Origin: Pseudarthrobacter sp. NamB4
GTDB taxonomy: Bacteria > Actinomycetota > Actinomycetes > Actinomycetales > Micrococcaceae
NCBI RefSeq assembly: GCF_005796185.1
Contig: NZ_VAHM01000014.1
Span: 38,938-102,937 of the forward strand
Length of the DNA: 64,000 nucleotides
Reading direction: 5' to 3'
The notes under the pieces were generated by a model. The model was not told where the DNA came from. It saw only the letters and a list, made by a program, of their open reading frames with translations, and did no database searches. Below, in pieces: positions 20,212-29,304 of this stretch. Both the position numbers and the translations under genes were made by a program. Position 1 is the stretch's first letter; each line of letters starts with the position of its first letter.

Positions 20212-21177
20212 ATGAGCAGGATTTTCGTCACGGGCGGTTCCGGCCGCCTGGGCCGCAGCGTGGTGGCCGGACTCGCCGAAAAGGGCCACGAAGTCATTTC
20301 AGTGGACCGCGAGGCCGTCCCCGCGGACAAGCTGCCCGCCGGCGTCGTACAGGAAACGGCGGACCTCCTTGCCCAGGGCGAGGCGCTTCGCCTCCTTCGG
20401 GAAACGGTGCCCGACGCCGTCATCCACCTTGCGGCGATAGCGGTACCGTTCAGTGCGCCCGAGGACGTCATCTTCGCCACGAACACGCGCCTCGCCTTCG
20501 CGGTGGTCAGCGCCGCGACGGAGGTCGGGGTGCCGAAGATCGTGACGGCCAGCAGCCCCACCGTGCTCGGGTACGGTTCTCCGGCGGGGTGGCTGCCGCC
20601 GTCGTTCCCGCTGGACGAGCGGACCCCGCCGAAGCCGTGGAACGCCTACGCGCTGTCCAAGCTCATCGCCGAGCAGACCGTCCAAACCTTCGCTGCCGCG
20701 CAGGGCGAAAAAATCCGGTACGCGGCGTTCCGGCCCTGCTTCGTCATCTCGCCGGAGGAATGGGAAGGCGCCCCAACACAGCAGGGCCACACGCTGGCAG
20801 AGCGGCTGGCCGATCCGGCCCTGTCCGCACCTGCGCTGTTCAACTACATTGACGCGCGGGACGTGGCGGACTTCCTGGACCTGCTGCTGGAGAAGCTGCC
20901 GTCCATCCCCAACGCGGAGACGTTCTTCGTGGGAGCGGCAGATGCCCTTGCCACGGCACCGCTCGCCGAACTGATGCCGAAACTCCTGCCGGGAAGCGAA
21001 GCCCTCAGCGCAGGACTCACCGGCACCAGCCCGGCCTTCTCCATTGCCAAGGCGCAGGAGCTCCTGGGCTGGCACCCCAAGCGCAGCTGGCGCACCGAAC
21101 TGAAGTCCCACACCGCCCTCGATGAAGAGAACTCCGCACTGGTAACAGCCGGCAGCGGAGCCAAGGAGGCACCATGA
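20212..21177 (+). CDS. NAD-dependent epimerase/dehydratase, possible uronate dehydrogenase
   Basis: 321 residues of the extended SDR fold: IFVTGGSGRLGRSVVAGL (TGxxGxxG), acidic residue in VISVDRE, AVIHLAAIA, the serine of TASSPTVLG, and YALSK as catalytic Tyr-Lys. The short length and the downstream sugar-acid genes would suit a uronate dehydrogenase (uronate to aldarolactone), but an ordinary epimerase cannot be excluded. It overlaps the next gene by ATGA, so it is co-translated with kdgD. Confidence 0.78.
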   Translation: MSRIFVTGGSGRLGRSVVAGLAEKGHEVISVDREAVPADKLPAGVVQETADLLAQGEALRLLRETVPDAVIHLAAIAVPFSAPEDVIFATNTRLAFAVVSAATEVGVPKIVTASSPTVLGYGSPAGWLPPSFPLDERTPPKPWNAYALSKLIAEQTVQTFAAAQGEKIRYAAFRPCFVISPEEWEGAPTQQGHTLAERLADPALSAPALFNYIDARDVADFLDLLLEKLPSIPNAETFFVGAADALATAPLAELMPKLLPGSEALSAGLTGTSPAFSIAKAQELLGWHPKRSWRTELKSHTALDEENSALVTAGSGAKEAP

Positions 21178-22079
21178 AATTCGACGGCGTACTGTTCTTC
21201 CCCGTCACCCCGTTCACGGCCGAAGGCGCCGTTGACGTCGACCTGCTCAAGGCACACATCAGCTCCCGGCTGCCATTTGGGCCCGGCGGTGTTTTCCCCG
21301 CCTGCGGCACCGGCGAGTTCCATGCCCTCAGCATTGATGAGGTCCGCACCATAGTGACGGCCGCCGTCGAGGTTGTGGCCGGAAAGGTGCCGGTGGTGGC
21401 CGGCGCCGGAGGTCCCCTGGGCCACGCCCTGGCAGCAGCCCGCGCTGCCGAGGAAGCCGGTGCGGATGCACTCCTGGTCCTGCCGCCGTACCTCGTCACC
21501 GGCCCCACTGACGGGCTGGTGGCCTACACCGAGGCCGTGGCCAACGCCAGCGGCCTGCCGGTCATCGTCTACCACCGCGGCAACGCCAGATTCACCGCTG
21601 CCTCGATGGCACGGCTGGCAGCCAACCCCAAGGTCATCGGTTTCAAGGACGGGCTCGGCGACGTCGGCCTGGCACAGGAGATCGTTGCCGCCGTCCGTGC
21701 CGCCGGACGCGAAGACTTTGCCTTCTTCAACGGCCTGCTGACCGCCGAACTGACCCAGGGCGCCTACCGCGGCCTCGGCATTCCGCTCTACTCGTCGGCA
21801 GCGTTCGCCATGGCACCGGAAATCGCCAAGGCCTACTACGACGCCTACATGGCAGGCGACGAGGACCGGCGCAACGCCCTGCTCCAAGGCTTCTACGCCC
21901 CGCTGGTCCGGCTACGCGACCAGACCCCCGGCTTCGGCGTTTCGCTGATCAAGGCCGGCCTGCGCCTGGGCGGCCTGGCCGTTGGCTCCGTGCGCCCGCC
22001 GCTGGTGGACCCCACCGAGGAGCAGCTGGTGCAGCTGAAGTCCATCCTGGCCAAGGGCTACGAGTTGGCCGGCCGCTGA
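21174..22079 (+). CDS. kdgD: 5-dehydro-4-deoxyglucarate dehydratase
   Basis: Decarboxylates and dehydrates 5-keto-4-deoxyglucarate to 2-oxoglutarate semialdehyde. It belongs to the DapA/NAL TIM-barrel family: VTPFTAEGAVDVDLL, phosphate/carboxylate-binding CGTGEFHAL, catalytic VIVYHRG tyrosine and the Schiff-base lysine in VIGFKDGLGD (Lys158). CGTGEF, rather than the dihydrodipicolinate synthase GTTGE, fits the KdgD subgroup. Its stop overlaps the start of the enolase-family gene by one base (TGATG). The next-but-one gene encodes the semialdehyde dehydrogenase that takes the product, which strongly supports the assignment. Confidence 0.88.
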   Translation: MKFDGVLFFPVTPFTAEGAVDVDLLKAHISSRLPFGPGGVFPACGTGEFHALSIDEVRTIVTAAVEVVAGKVPVVAGAGGPLGHALAAARAAEEAGADALLVLPPYLVTGPTDGLVAYTEAVANASGLPVIVYHRGNARFTAASMARLAANPKVIGFKDGLGDVGLAQEIVAAVRAAGREDFAFFNGLLTAELTQGAYRGLGIPLYSSAAFAMAPEIAKAYYDAYMAGDEDRRNALLQGFYAPLVRLRDQTPGFGVSLIKAGLRLGGLAVGSVRPPLVDPTEEQLVQLKSILAKGYELAGR

Positions 22080-23182
22080 TGAGTGCCCCGGCAGCTGAAG
22101 CGGTCCGCACGGCACCGCGCATCACCGGGCTCAGCACCAGGCTCATCACGGTGCCCCTCCGCAGGCACTGGGGCGCGGAGGCGCCGGAAAACCACGTGAT
22201 CGTCACGGAAATCAACACGGACGACGGCGGTGCGGGGCACGGTTTCTCCTGGACCCCCACCATTGGGCCGCACGCCGTCAAGGCCCTGCTGGACTATGAC
22301 ATCGCCCCGTTCATCACCGGGCTGCCCGCGAACCCCGAGTCGGTGTGGGATGCGCTGTGGAAGCGGCTGCACGAGGCCGGCGGCGGGGGACTGACCACCA
22401 TCGCCATGGCCGGAGTGGACCTGGCCCTCTGGGACCTTCTTGCCGCCCGTGCGGGCACCTCCGTCGCAGGCTTCCTGGGTCAGCGCCAGGAATCGGCAGA
22501 GGTCTACGGCTCAGGGGTGAACCTGCACTACAACCTCGAAGAGCTCGTTGCCCAGGTTGAGCGCTGGGTTGCTGCCGGGCACCAGGCGGTGAAGATCAAG
22601 GTGGGCAAGCCGGACATCCGCGAGGATGCCGAACGCGTGGCTGCGGTCCGCTCCGTGCTGGGGCCCGACCGGAAGCTGATGATCGACGCAAACCAGCGCT
22701 GGGACCTGCCCACCACGCTCCGCGCCCTGGACGCCCTGGCGGGGTTTGGCCTCGAATGGCTGGAGGAACCCATCCGTGCGGAAGACCTCTGGGCCTACCG
22801 CCGGCTGCGGAAGCACTCACCGGTGCCTATCGCCCTCGGTGAAAACCTGCACACCATCTACCGCTTCCGCGATTTCATCGAGGCGGAAGCGGTAGACATC
22901 ATACAGCCGAACATCGTCCGGGTAGGAGGGATCACACCGTTCCGGCGCATTGTTGAACTTGCCCGGACCAACAGCATCAAGGTAATGCCGCACCTGCTGC
23001 CCGAACTCTCCGGCCAGCTGGCCCTGACCCTCGCGGAGCCCACCCTGGTGGAGGACGTGGAAGAGGCATCCTTCGAGCAGCTGGGGATCCTTGCGGGCCC
23101 CGCACCGGTCAGGTTCAGCAACAGCCGGGTGACGCTCAACGACCAGCCGGGGTTGGGCTTCCGCTTCAACGACGCAGGCTAG
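22079..23182 (+). CDS. Enolase-superfamily (mandelate racemase/muconate lactonising) sugar-acid dehydratase
   Basis: 367 residues. The capping domain is followed by the barrel with the KxK-type base AVKIKVGKPD, metal ligands in LMIDANQRWD, WLEEPI and ALGENLHT, and a C-terminal MPHLLPELSGQLAL bearing a histidine. These are the hallmarks of acid-sugar dehydratases of the MR/MLE group. Between kdgD and the semialdehyde dehydrogenase, the likely substrate is galactarate, glucarate or a related aldonate or lactone, giving the 5-keto-4-deoxy acid that KdgD needs. Exact specificity is not deducible. Confidence 0.82.
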   Translation: MSAPAAEAVRTAPRITGLSTRLITVPLRRHWGAEAPENHVIVTEINTDDGGAGHGFSWTPTIGPHAVKALLDYDIAPFITGLPANPESVWDALWKRLHEAGGGGLTTIAMAGVDLALWDLLAARAGTSVAGFLGQRQESAEVYGSGVNLHYNLEELVAQVERWVAAGHQAVKIKVGKPDIREDAERVAAVRSVLGPDRKLMIDANQRWDLPTTLRALDALAGFGLEWLEEPIRAEDLWAYRRLRKHSPVPIALGENLHTIYRFRDFIEAEAVDIIQPNIVRVGGITPFRRIVELARTNSIKVMPHLLPELSGQLALTLAEPTLVEDVEEASFEQLGILAGPAPVRFSNSRVTLNDQPGLGFRFNDAG

Positions 23183-23217
23183 AGACCCGATCCAGACACG
23201 AAGAACAGGTACCTCAC

Positions 23218-24669
23218 GTGACTACTGCAACCCTTTCACTGTCCGAGCTGACAGCCGCCGCCACAGGGGCAGCCAAGATCTCCGCAGCCGCGTCCGATGC
23301 CAAGCGCGCAGCCTGGCTCACGGCCGTGGCGGACGCGTTGGACGCCGATGCCGACGAGCTGGTGGAGATCGCCGATTCCGAAACCAGCCTTGGCCCGGCC
23401 CGCCTGAAGGGAGAAGTGGCCCGCACCACGGGCCAGCTGCGCCTCTTCGCCCGGGTGATCACCGAGGGCTCCTACCTCGAAGCCATCATCGACCACGCTG
23501 ACCCGAACTCCACACCGCCCAAGCCCGACCTGCGCCGGATCCTGCGGCCCATCGGCCCGGTGGCTGTGTTCTCGGCGTCGAACTTTCCCTTCGCATTCTC
23601 GGTGGCCGGCGGCGATACCGCCTCCGCCTTGGCCGTGGGCTGCTCCGTCATCGTCAAGGCGCACTCCGGCCACCTCCGCCTTTCGGAGCGGACAGCGGAA
23701 ATTGTGGCCGAAGCACTGGGCGGCGCCGGGGCTCCGCAGGGGCTCTTTGCCATGGTCACCGGCCGCGAGGTGGGAACTGCACTGGTCCAGGATCCGGCCA
23801 TTAGGGCAGTCGGGTTCACCGGCTCTATCCCGGGCGGCCGTGCCCTCTTCGACCTCGCCACCTCCCGCCCTGAGCCCATCCCGTTCTACGGTGAGCTGGG
23901 CAGCCTGAACCCCGTGGTGGTCACCGAGGCGGCTTTGGCTGAACGCGCAAGCCAGCTCGCCGAAGGCCTTGCGACCTCCTTCACCCTGGGCGCAGGCCAG
24001 TTCTGCACCAAACCCGGGCTGGTCTTCATCCCGGCGGGAACGGATTTTGCCGCGAAAGTAGCCGAAGCCAGCAAGGATAAGCCGGCACTGGGGATGCTCA
24101 CCAGCCGCATTGCCGAGGCATATCCCGAAGGCCTGCGCAGCTTCGCATCCGTGCAGGGCGTGGAGGTGGTCAGCGGCAGCGTTGACCAGGATGCTGTGGC
24201 CAATGGAGCCGCCCCGGTGGTCTTCACCACCTCCGCCGCGAAGGTGCTGGAGCGGCCTGAGGAACTGCTGGAGGAATGCTTCGGCCCCACCACAATCCTC
24301 ATCGAATACACGGACCGGGAGGAGTTGCGCTCGGTCCTGGCCAAGGTCCCGGGCAGCCTCACCGCCACCCTCCACGCGCAGCCGGGGGAAGACATCTCAG
24401 CGCTCGTTGACCACCTCTCCGAACTGGCCGGCCGCGTCCTGTTCGACGGCTGGCCCACAGGAGTCGCAGTGAACTGGGCCCAGCAGCACGGCGGCCCCTA
24501 CCCGGCCACCACCTCCCTGTTCACCTCGGTGGGCGCCACCGCGGTCCGCCGCTTCCTGCGCCCGGTGGCTTACCAGGATGCTCCCGAAGCAGTCCTGCAC
24601 CCGGCCCTGCACGAAAGCAACCCGCTGGGCATTCCGCGCCGGGTGGACGGGGAACTGCAGCTCCCGTAG
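23218..24669 (+). CDS. 2,5-dioxovalerate (2-oxoglutarate semialdehyde) dehydrogenase
   Basis: 483-residue NAD(P)-dependent aldehyde dehydrogenase. The nucleotide-site proline-rich segment is FSASNFPFAFSVAGGDTASALA, the second site GFTGSIPGGRAL, the general base glutamate lies in FYGELGSLNPVV and the nucleophile in LGAGQFCTKPG (Cys263). This set, in particular SNFPFAFS and GDTASALA, is the signature of 2-oxoglutarate semialdehyde dehydrogenases acting after KdgD. Starts at GTG 23218, 35 bp after the previous gene. Closes the oxidative route, yielding 2-oxoglutarate for the TCA cycle. Confidence 0.9.
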   Translation: MTTATLSLSELTAAATGAAKISAAASDAKRAAWLTAVADALDADADELVEIADSETSLGPARLKGEVARTTGQLRLFARVITEGSYLEAIIDHADPNSTPPKPDLRRILRPIGPVAVFSASNFPFAFSVAGGDTASALAVGCSVIVKAHSGHLRLSERTAEIVAEALGGAGAPQGLFAMVTGREVGTALVQDPAIRAVGFTGSIPGGRALFDLATSRPEPIPFYGELGSLNPVVVTEAALAERASQLAEGLATSFTLGAGQFCTKPGLVFIPAGTDFAAKVAEASKDKPALGMLTSRIAEAYPEGLRSFASVQGVEVVSGSVDQDAVANGAAPVVFTTSAAKVLERPEELLEECFGPTTILIEYTDREELRSVLAKVPGSLTATLHAQPGEDISALVDHLSELAGRVLFDGWPTGVAVNWAQQHGGPYPATTSLFTSVGATAVRRFLRPVAYQDAPEAVLHPALHESNPLGIPRRVDGELQLP

Positions 24670-24696
24670 CAACCCTCTCTCACTTGATGTCGGTTT

Positions 24697-24761
24697 AACC
24701 GAAACGCTCTCTCAGTCGCTGGCCGGGATTACGGCCTACGACTGAGAGAGCATTTCGGGTT
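24697..24761. terminator. Large inverted repeat between convergent operons
   Basis: Arms at 24697-24718 and 24739-24761 pair over about 22 bp with one mismatch and one bulge; the 20-nt loop contains a second small stem (GGCCG / CGGCC). The left flank adds a palindrome CGGTTTAACCG and another CTCTCTCA copy at about 24674. It probably serves as a two-way terminator for the dehydrogenase operon (+) and the M24 operon (-). It might also be one copy of a dispersed repeat family. Confidence 0.65.
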
Positions 24762-24794
24762 CTACGGCAGGATCTGATGGAGCGTTTTGCTGCC

Positions 24795-25961
24795 CTAGAG
24801 CTCAAGCGTGACCGGCCGCTGGAGGCGGTTGACCGCGGTCGAAGGCCAGCGCGGGTCCGCCGTGAGCACCTGCAAGCCTGACTCGGTGAGCTGGACAGTG
24901 TCCTCAATCTTCACCCCGGGCCCGGATGGGTTCCAGGTGAACGCCTGGTTGAGCACCACAGTGTCCGTGGCGGCAGCGGTGACACGGGGATCGCGCCCCG
25001 CGTAACCGGCGGGACCGCCTTGGTGGTGCTGTTCCCACTGCTCCGCCCCGAAACCATGCCGGGCATAGGCAGCCTTGATTTCGGCGAAGATCCTGTCCAG
25101 TTGGGCGCCGGGGACTGTGGCATCAAAGATGTCCGCCTCTACTGCTGCGATGCGTGCCTCGGCGTCGCGCTCTTCTGCAGTGCCGGCGTCGAACCTTACC
25201 CAGCGGGTGATGTTCGCAACCATGCCGTCTCTGCGGGCGCACACCACGGCCATGGCGCGGCGGCCAAGGGGCGACTGCGTGGCCAGCGGATGCCGGAATT
25301 CGCTGCGGCTGCTGCCGTTGCACAGCAGGACCAGCGGCTCGGCACCGGCAGCAACAACACGGGCGGCCAGTGCGGAAACCAGCTCAAGCTCGCTGGTTTC
25401 CGGCCGGGCAGTGGACAGGACGTCCGTCATGATCTCAGCAACCTCTGCGCCCAGCCGTCCGTAGCGGGCGCTCTCGGCAGGAAGCAGCTGCTGGCGGGCT
25501 GCGCGCAGCTCAGCGGCCACCTCACCTTCCGCCAGCGGCGCGGCCGCGTCCCCGGCGGAACGTCCGACGGCGGCCGCCGCCTCGTGCAGGTTGCCGTACC
25601 ACTGCACCGTGTACAGGTCGACGCCGGAGGGAAGTTCCTCGGCGGCGATGCGGCCGGCCTCGTTGTTGAAGGTCACCAGGTGGTCACCGCGGCGGTCCAC
25701 CAGGAGGGCGGCAATGGGATCGCCGGCGAGGCTGATGTGCATGCGGCTGCCGTCCAGGTACCAGGTGAGCGCGGTATGCGTGGTCAGCAGCAGGGAGTCA
25801 GCGCCCTTGGCATCGAGGATGTCCAGTACCCTCTGCCGCTTGATGGCCCGGTCGGCCGCGGAGGCTGGCGCTGCCCTCGCTCCGGGAACAACTGCCGGCG
25901 CCGTGCCCTGCTCGCTGGAACGGGTACCTGCGGAAGGTGGTGCTGCTGTTGTCTGGCTCAT
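24795..25961 (-). CDS. M24-fold (pita-bread) protein lacking canonical metal ligands
   Basis: 388 residues with a creatinase N-terminal domain (residues 40-170) and a C-terminal pita-bread domain ending GVKIEDTVQLTESGLQVLT, as in Xaa-Pro aminopeptidases. The usual metal-binding positions have changed. The segment normally reading V-x-I-D-x-G is VVCARRDG, and the D-x-T-R aspartate is an asparagine (MVANITRWV). The glutamate of EPG is an asparagine (WNPSGPG). Only HHQGG and KIEDT keep the expected residues. A metal-free hydrolase like creatinase, or a non-peptidase role, is more likely than an aminopeptidase. Overlaps the upstream gene by ATGA. Confidence 0.8.
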   Translation of the reverse strand: MSQTTAAPPSAGTRSSEQGTAPAVVPGARAAPASAADRAIKRQRVLDILDAKGADSLLLTTHTALTWYLDGSRMHISLAGDPIAALLVDRRGDHLVTFNNEAGRIAAEELPSGVDLYTVQWYGNLHEAAAAVGRSAGDAAAPLAEGEVAAELRAARQQLLPAESARYGRLGAEVAEIMTDVLSTARPETSELELVSALAARVVAAGAEPLVLLCNGSSRSEFRHPLATQSPLGRRAMAVVCARRDGMVANITRWVRFDAGTAEERDAEARIAAVEADIFDATVPGAQLDRIFAEIKAAYARHGFGAEQWEQHHQGGPAGYAGRDPRVTAAATDTVVLNQAFTWNPSGPGVKIEDTVQLTESGLQVLTADPRWPSTAVNRLQRPVTLEL

Positions 25962-28051
25962 GAGTGGTTCCCCTGCTGGTTGATTAGTGCTTCGATGTCG
26001 GTTGTGCCCAGGATGCCGTCGGCGACAAGAACGGTGACGCTGCGCTTCACCGGCTCGCCCGGCCGGGCAATGACGGGAGTGTCCCAGGCGAGGGACTGGC
26101 CCACCCCCGGATAGCCGTCAACCCGGACAAACCACGGATCCGTGGAGTCTTTTTCGGCCACGAAGACGAGGGTGGCGCTGCCGGGCGTACGGGCGTCTGT
26201 TGCAGCGCCGGACGTTCCGGCCGGGAAGTTAGCCGCCCACGCCAGCCAGGGCGTGACGGAACCGTGCACCTCGGACTCGCCGGCGCCGGCAGGTGTCCAG
26301 ACGGTGGCATCCTTGCACTCGGGCAGCCGCCAGAAAAAGCCCCCGTAGCCGCCTTCAAAACGGCCGTTGGACCCAGGACTGCCCAGGCTGACGGGCTGGT
26401 TTCCGGCGGGGGAGAGGGCGAAATCGAGCGACAGGCGCCAGACAGAAGGGCTAACGCCGGTCCAGGTCCAGGTGCGGTCCTCCGTCAGGACAGGTCCGCC
26501 GTGAGGCCTGTTCCAGCTGAGGGTTTCACGAAGCCGGCCATCCCGGCCGCCGGTCTGGGCGGCCGTGTCTTCAACCGCTGTTCCCGTACTGGTGATGCTG
26601 CCGTGATCCGGCCGCCACACGTACTGCCCGGCCTCCCTGGTGTAGGTGCGGCCGCCCCAGAAGTTGATGCCGTTGACGTCCTGCAGGGCAACGCCCGCAC
26701 CCAGGTGCCATACGTGGTCCAGTGGCTGGTGGTCGGTGACCACGGTACCGGCTAGGGTCCGGACCGGGTGCAGATAGGGCCGAGGTGAGGAGGTAGCCCG
26801 GATGCGGCTCCCGTCCTGGTACTCGGCAACCGGCTGGCTGTCCAGAGTCAGCGAGCGGACCGGAGCCATGGGGCGGGCCCAGGGGACACCCAATTCCGCA
26901 AACGTGGCCTGCGCCTTGCACGCCCGCTCCATCAGCTCCGTGATGCCGTGCACCACGGGATGGGCTTCGTCGCCTTCGCCCTCCCAGCTGATGTGCTCCG
27001 GGCCGATCGCCTGCGGTGCCGGCAGCGTGCGGATGGCTTCCAGGACCAGAGTGAAAGCGCCAGTATGCTGCAGCGGGCAGAGCAGGGGTTTACCGGTGTT
27101 GCGGGCAGCCAGGAGGTCCTCCAGCAGGTCGGTCCGGCCGAAGCTTTCCCGGCGCTCGCCGTCCGCGGTGGTGATCACAACCTCGTCCCGCGTATAGAAC
27201 AGCGTGATCTCGCCCTGGGTACCGTGAACTGTCACGGACGGGTCCAGCTGTTCGGGCGCGCACAGGGTCAGGGCGCACAAAAGGGTGCCTCCCTGGACGG
27301 TGCGCACGCGGATCACCGACGTGTCATCGCTTTCGGTCTCGTGTGCCCGGTACAAGTCCGTCTCCACGGAAGCGAGGTCCGCCACAGTGTGCGCGCCAGC
27401 CAGGTGCAGCGCAGTGGCCACGGCGTGGGCCAGGGCGTTGGTGGCTACGCCGTCGACCACATCCACGCCGTCCAGGCTGCGCTTGCCTGCCCACCGGGAT
27501 CGCTTGAAGTAGCCCTTGTTCCGCACCCACTGTCCCTTGGCGCTCAGTCCCAGGACCTCTCCGATCTCCCCGTCCGCCACGAGCTTCCGGATAGCGGGCA
27601 GGGCCTGGGAGCCGAGGCTTTGGAACCCGACCTGCACCAGGCGTTCCGCCGCCTCCGCCGCTACCAGGACATCCCGGAACTGGGCAAGGGACGCCACGGG
27701 GGGCTTTTCCACATAGACGTCCTTGCCGGCTGCGAGGGCAGCGAGGGCCAGGGGAGCATGGGTCTGGATGGGGGTGGCGAGGATAACAACGTCGACGTCC
27801 GGGCCTGCTGACAGCAGCTGTGCCAGGTCGCCGTAGACGGCCACGGAGTCCCGGAGCCCTCCGGGGGCGGGCGGGTTGGGATCCGCAACGGCAAGCAGTT
27901 GCAGTGCTCCTGCTGCCTCCAGCCTGGCGAGATTGGCGAGGTGCCGTTCGCCAAACCCGTGAACGCCCACCAGGGCAATCCGCGGGACGGCCGCGGGTGC
28001 GGCGTTCACATTGCGGTTGCCGGTTTCCGCAGCGGTGGATTGATCAATCAT
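25958..28051 (-). CDS. Gfo/Idh/MocA dehydrogenase fused to a DUF6807 (PmoA-like) domain
   Basis: 697 residues, about 300 more than a normal Gfo/Idh/MocA protein. Residues 25-400 are the dehydrogenase: IALVGVHGFGERHLANL (nucleotide loop), DVYVEKPPVASL, VGFQSLGSQ and the substrate helix DGVATNALAHAVATAL. Residues ~405-695 resemble the DUF6807/PmoA-like beta-rich domain (HVWHLGAGVALQDVNGINFWGGRTY, EDRTWTW, GRFEGGYGGFFWRLP, WVRVDGYPGVGQSLAWD), a family often found beside carbohydrate genes but without a firm role. It sits inside a four-gene minus-strand operon, overlapping both neighbours. A paralogue without the C-terminal half is at 46.6-47.9 kb. Confidence 0.83.
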   Translation of the reverse strand: MIDQSTAAETGNRNVNAAPAAVPRIALVGVHGFGERHLANLARLEAAGALQLLAVADPNPPAPGGLRDSVAVYGDLAQLLSAGPDVDVVILATPIQTHAPLALAALAAGKDVYVEKPPVASLAQFRDVLVAAEAAERLVQVGFQSLGSQALPAIRKLVADGEIGEVLGLSAKGQWVRNKGYFKRSRWAGKRSLDGVDVVDGVATNALAHAVATALHLAGAHTVADLASVETDLYRAHETESDDTSVIRVRTVQGGTLLCALTLCAPEQLDPSVTVHGTQGEITLFYTRDEVVITTADGERRESFGRTDLLEDLLAARNTGKPLLCPLQHTGAFTLVLEAIRTLPAPQAIGPEHISWEGEGDEAHPVVHGITELMERACKAQATFAELGVPWARPMAPVRSLTLDSQPVAEYQDGSRIRATSSPRPYLHPVRTLAGTVVTDHQPLDHVWHLGAGVALQDVNGINFWGGRTYTREAGQYVWRPDHGSITSTGTAVEDTAAQTGGRDGRLRETLSWNRPHGGPVLTEDRTWTWTGVSPSVWRLSLDFALSPAGNQPVSLGSPGSNGRFEGGYGGFFWRLPECKDATVWTPAGAGESEVHGSVTPWLAWAANFPAGTSGAATDARTPGSATLVFVAEKDSTDPWFVRVDGYPGVGQSLAWDTPVIARPGEPVKRSVTVLVADGILGTTDIEALINQQGNHS

Positions 28052-29253
28052 CAGGAGGGTCCTTGACAGCTAAGGGGAGAGAGGGGCTGAGTATCACGGG
28101 CACCGAGCGAAGAAGAAAGGAAGGCCAGCGCCTCCTGCTGCATTTCGGCAGTGAACAAGTGGCCGCCAGGCCAGAAGCTTCCGATGTAGGCGGCAGGACT
28201 GCCGTTGCCGGGATTGTGCAGGGAACCGAGCATGCGGTGTGCCGCACGCATGCCGTCCTCAGGAAAAAGCTCGTCCCCAAGGGCGTACTGCACCAGCAGC
28301 TGGTCCGCACCGGATCTGGCGGTAAGTGCCGGCCACTCGTCCAACTTCCAAAGGCCGGGCGTCTGCAGCAGCCAGGAGTGGGCATCCAGGTGGGCCGGCA
28401 GAAGGGACTGGAAGGTGGTCATCATGCATGTCACAACGTAGCTCTTGATGCGGGGACTCAGCACGGCCAGGGCCAGCGAGCGGCCGCCGCCGCCGGAGAA
28501 TCCGATGCTGCCCAGCCGGTCGGGGTCCACATCAGGCAGGCCGGCAAGAACCTCCAGTGCCGCAAGGTCATCGTGGGCCACCATCCCGGCAAGGCTTGTA
28601 CCCAGTAGGCCGGCAGTTTTGGCAACCGTCTCCTCGTGGAATCCTGCGGCGGCGTTGTACACCTCGGCTTCGGAAGGCACGACGCCGTCCTCCCGCCACT
28701 GCGCCTGCCTTGCCTCCAGGGCGGAGCCAGTCCGCCATGGAGGGACGGAAAGGTCGAAACGGCGGCTGCCCCAGGCGAAGGTGTCGTGGGCGAGGACAAC
28801 GAAGCCTTGGCGGGCGATTTCTGATGCCAAGGCACGGCCGTCGTAGCCGGGCCGGGCGTTCGCCGCCAGGGGATGGGAGGCAGGGAGTTCCACCAGCCGG
28901 TCGGCTCCGCCGAACTTGTTGCCACTGTGGCAGTGCAGAGCCAGAACTCCTGGCAACGGTCCGGGGACGCCGGCCGGCCTGATCAGCCAGCCCGTACTGC
29001 GCGGGCCGTAACCCAACTGCCAGCTCAGCTGCGAGGTAGTGACGCCGTCGTACGTTTCCTCCCAGTGGACGGACGCTTCGGGCGGCTGCGGCACATCGGG
29101 CACGCCCAGAGCGTCAGCGAGTTCCTGCGCTTCCGCGCTGTGCGCCTGGTAACGCGGGTGTTGCTGGACATAGGCAGGCCAGTCCTCGTAGCCGGCGATT
29201 GCGCTGGGCCGGGGCGGCTTTGCATCATGGGTCGGTCCGGCATTGCTGCTCAC
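28051..29253 (-). CDS. Alpha/beta hydrolase, acetyl-xylan-esterase or dienelactone-hydrolase type
   Basis: 400 residues, no signal peptide. Oxyanion region LALHCHSGNKFGG, nucleophile elbow IGFSGGGGRSLALAVL (Ser), acidic residue in ALGDELFPEDG and histidine in FWPGGHLFTAEM complete a catalytic triad. The length and the GFSGGGGR elbow fit intracellular carbohydrate esterases related to acetyl xylan esterases, which remove acetyl or other acyl groups from imported oligosaccharides. Pectin rhamnogalacturonan is acetylated, so this is plausible in context. Its stop overlaps the next start by one base (TGATG). Confidence 0.8.
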   Translation of the reverse strand: MSSNAGPTHDAKPPRPSAIAGYEDWPAYVQQHPRYQAHSAEAQELADALGVPDVPQPPEASVHWEETYDGVTTSQLSWQLGYGPRSTGWLIRPAGVPGPLPGVLALHCHSGNKFGGADRLVELPASHPLAANARPGYDGRALASEIARQGFVVLAHDTFAWGSRRFDLSVPPWRTGSALEARQAQWREDGVVPSEAEVYNAAAGFHEETVAKTAGLLGTSLAGMVAHDDLAALEVLAGLPDVDPDRLGSIGFSGGGGRSLALAVLSPRIKSYVVTCMMTTFQSLLPAHLDAHSWLLQTPGLWKLDEWPALTARSGADQLLVQYALGDELFPEDGMRAAHRMLGSLHNPGNGSPAAYIGSFWPGGHLFTAEMQQEALAFLSSSLGARDTQPLSPLSCQGPS

Positions 29254-29304
29254 TGGCCTGCCTCCTGTTCGGATGGTGTGGTGCGGATATGGCCTGCCGA
29301 AGCG

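Noticed and set aside
24795..25961. Functional Xaa-Pro aminopeptidase
   Set aside because: Three of the five metal-ligand positions are substituted, so the peptidase name would be misleading.
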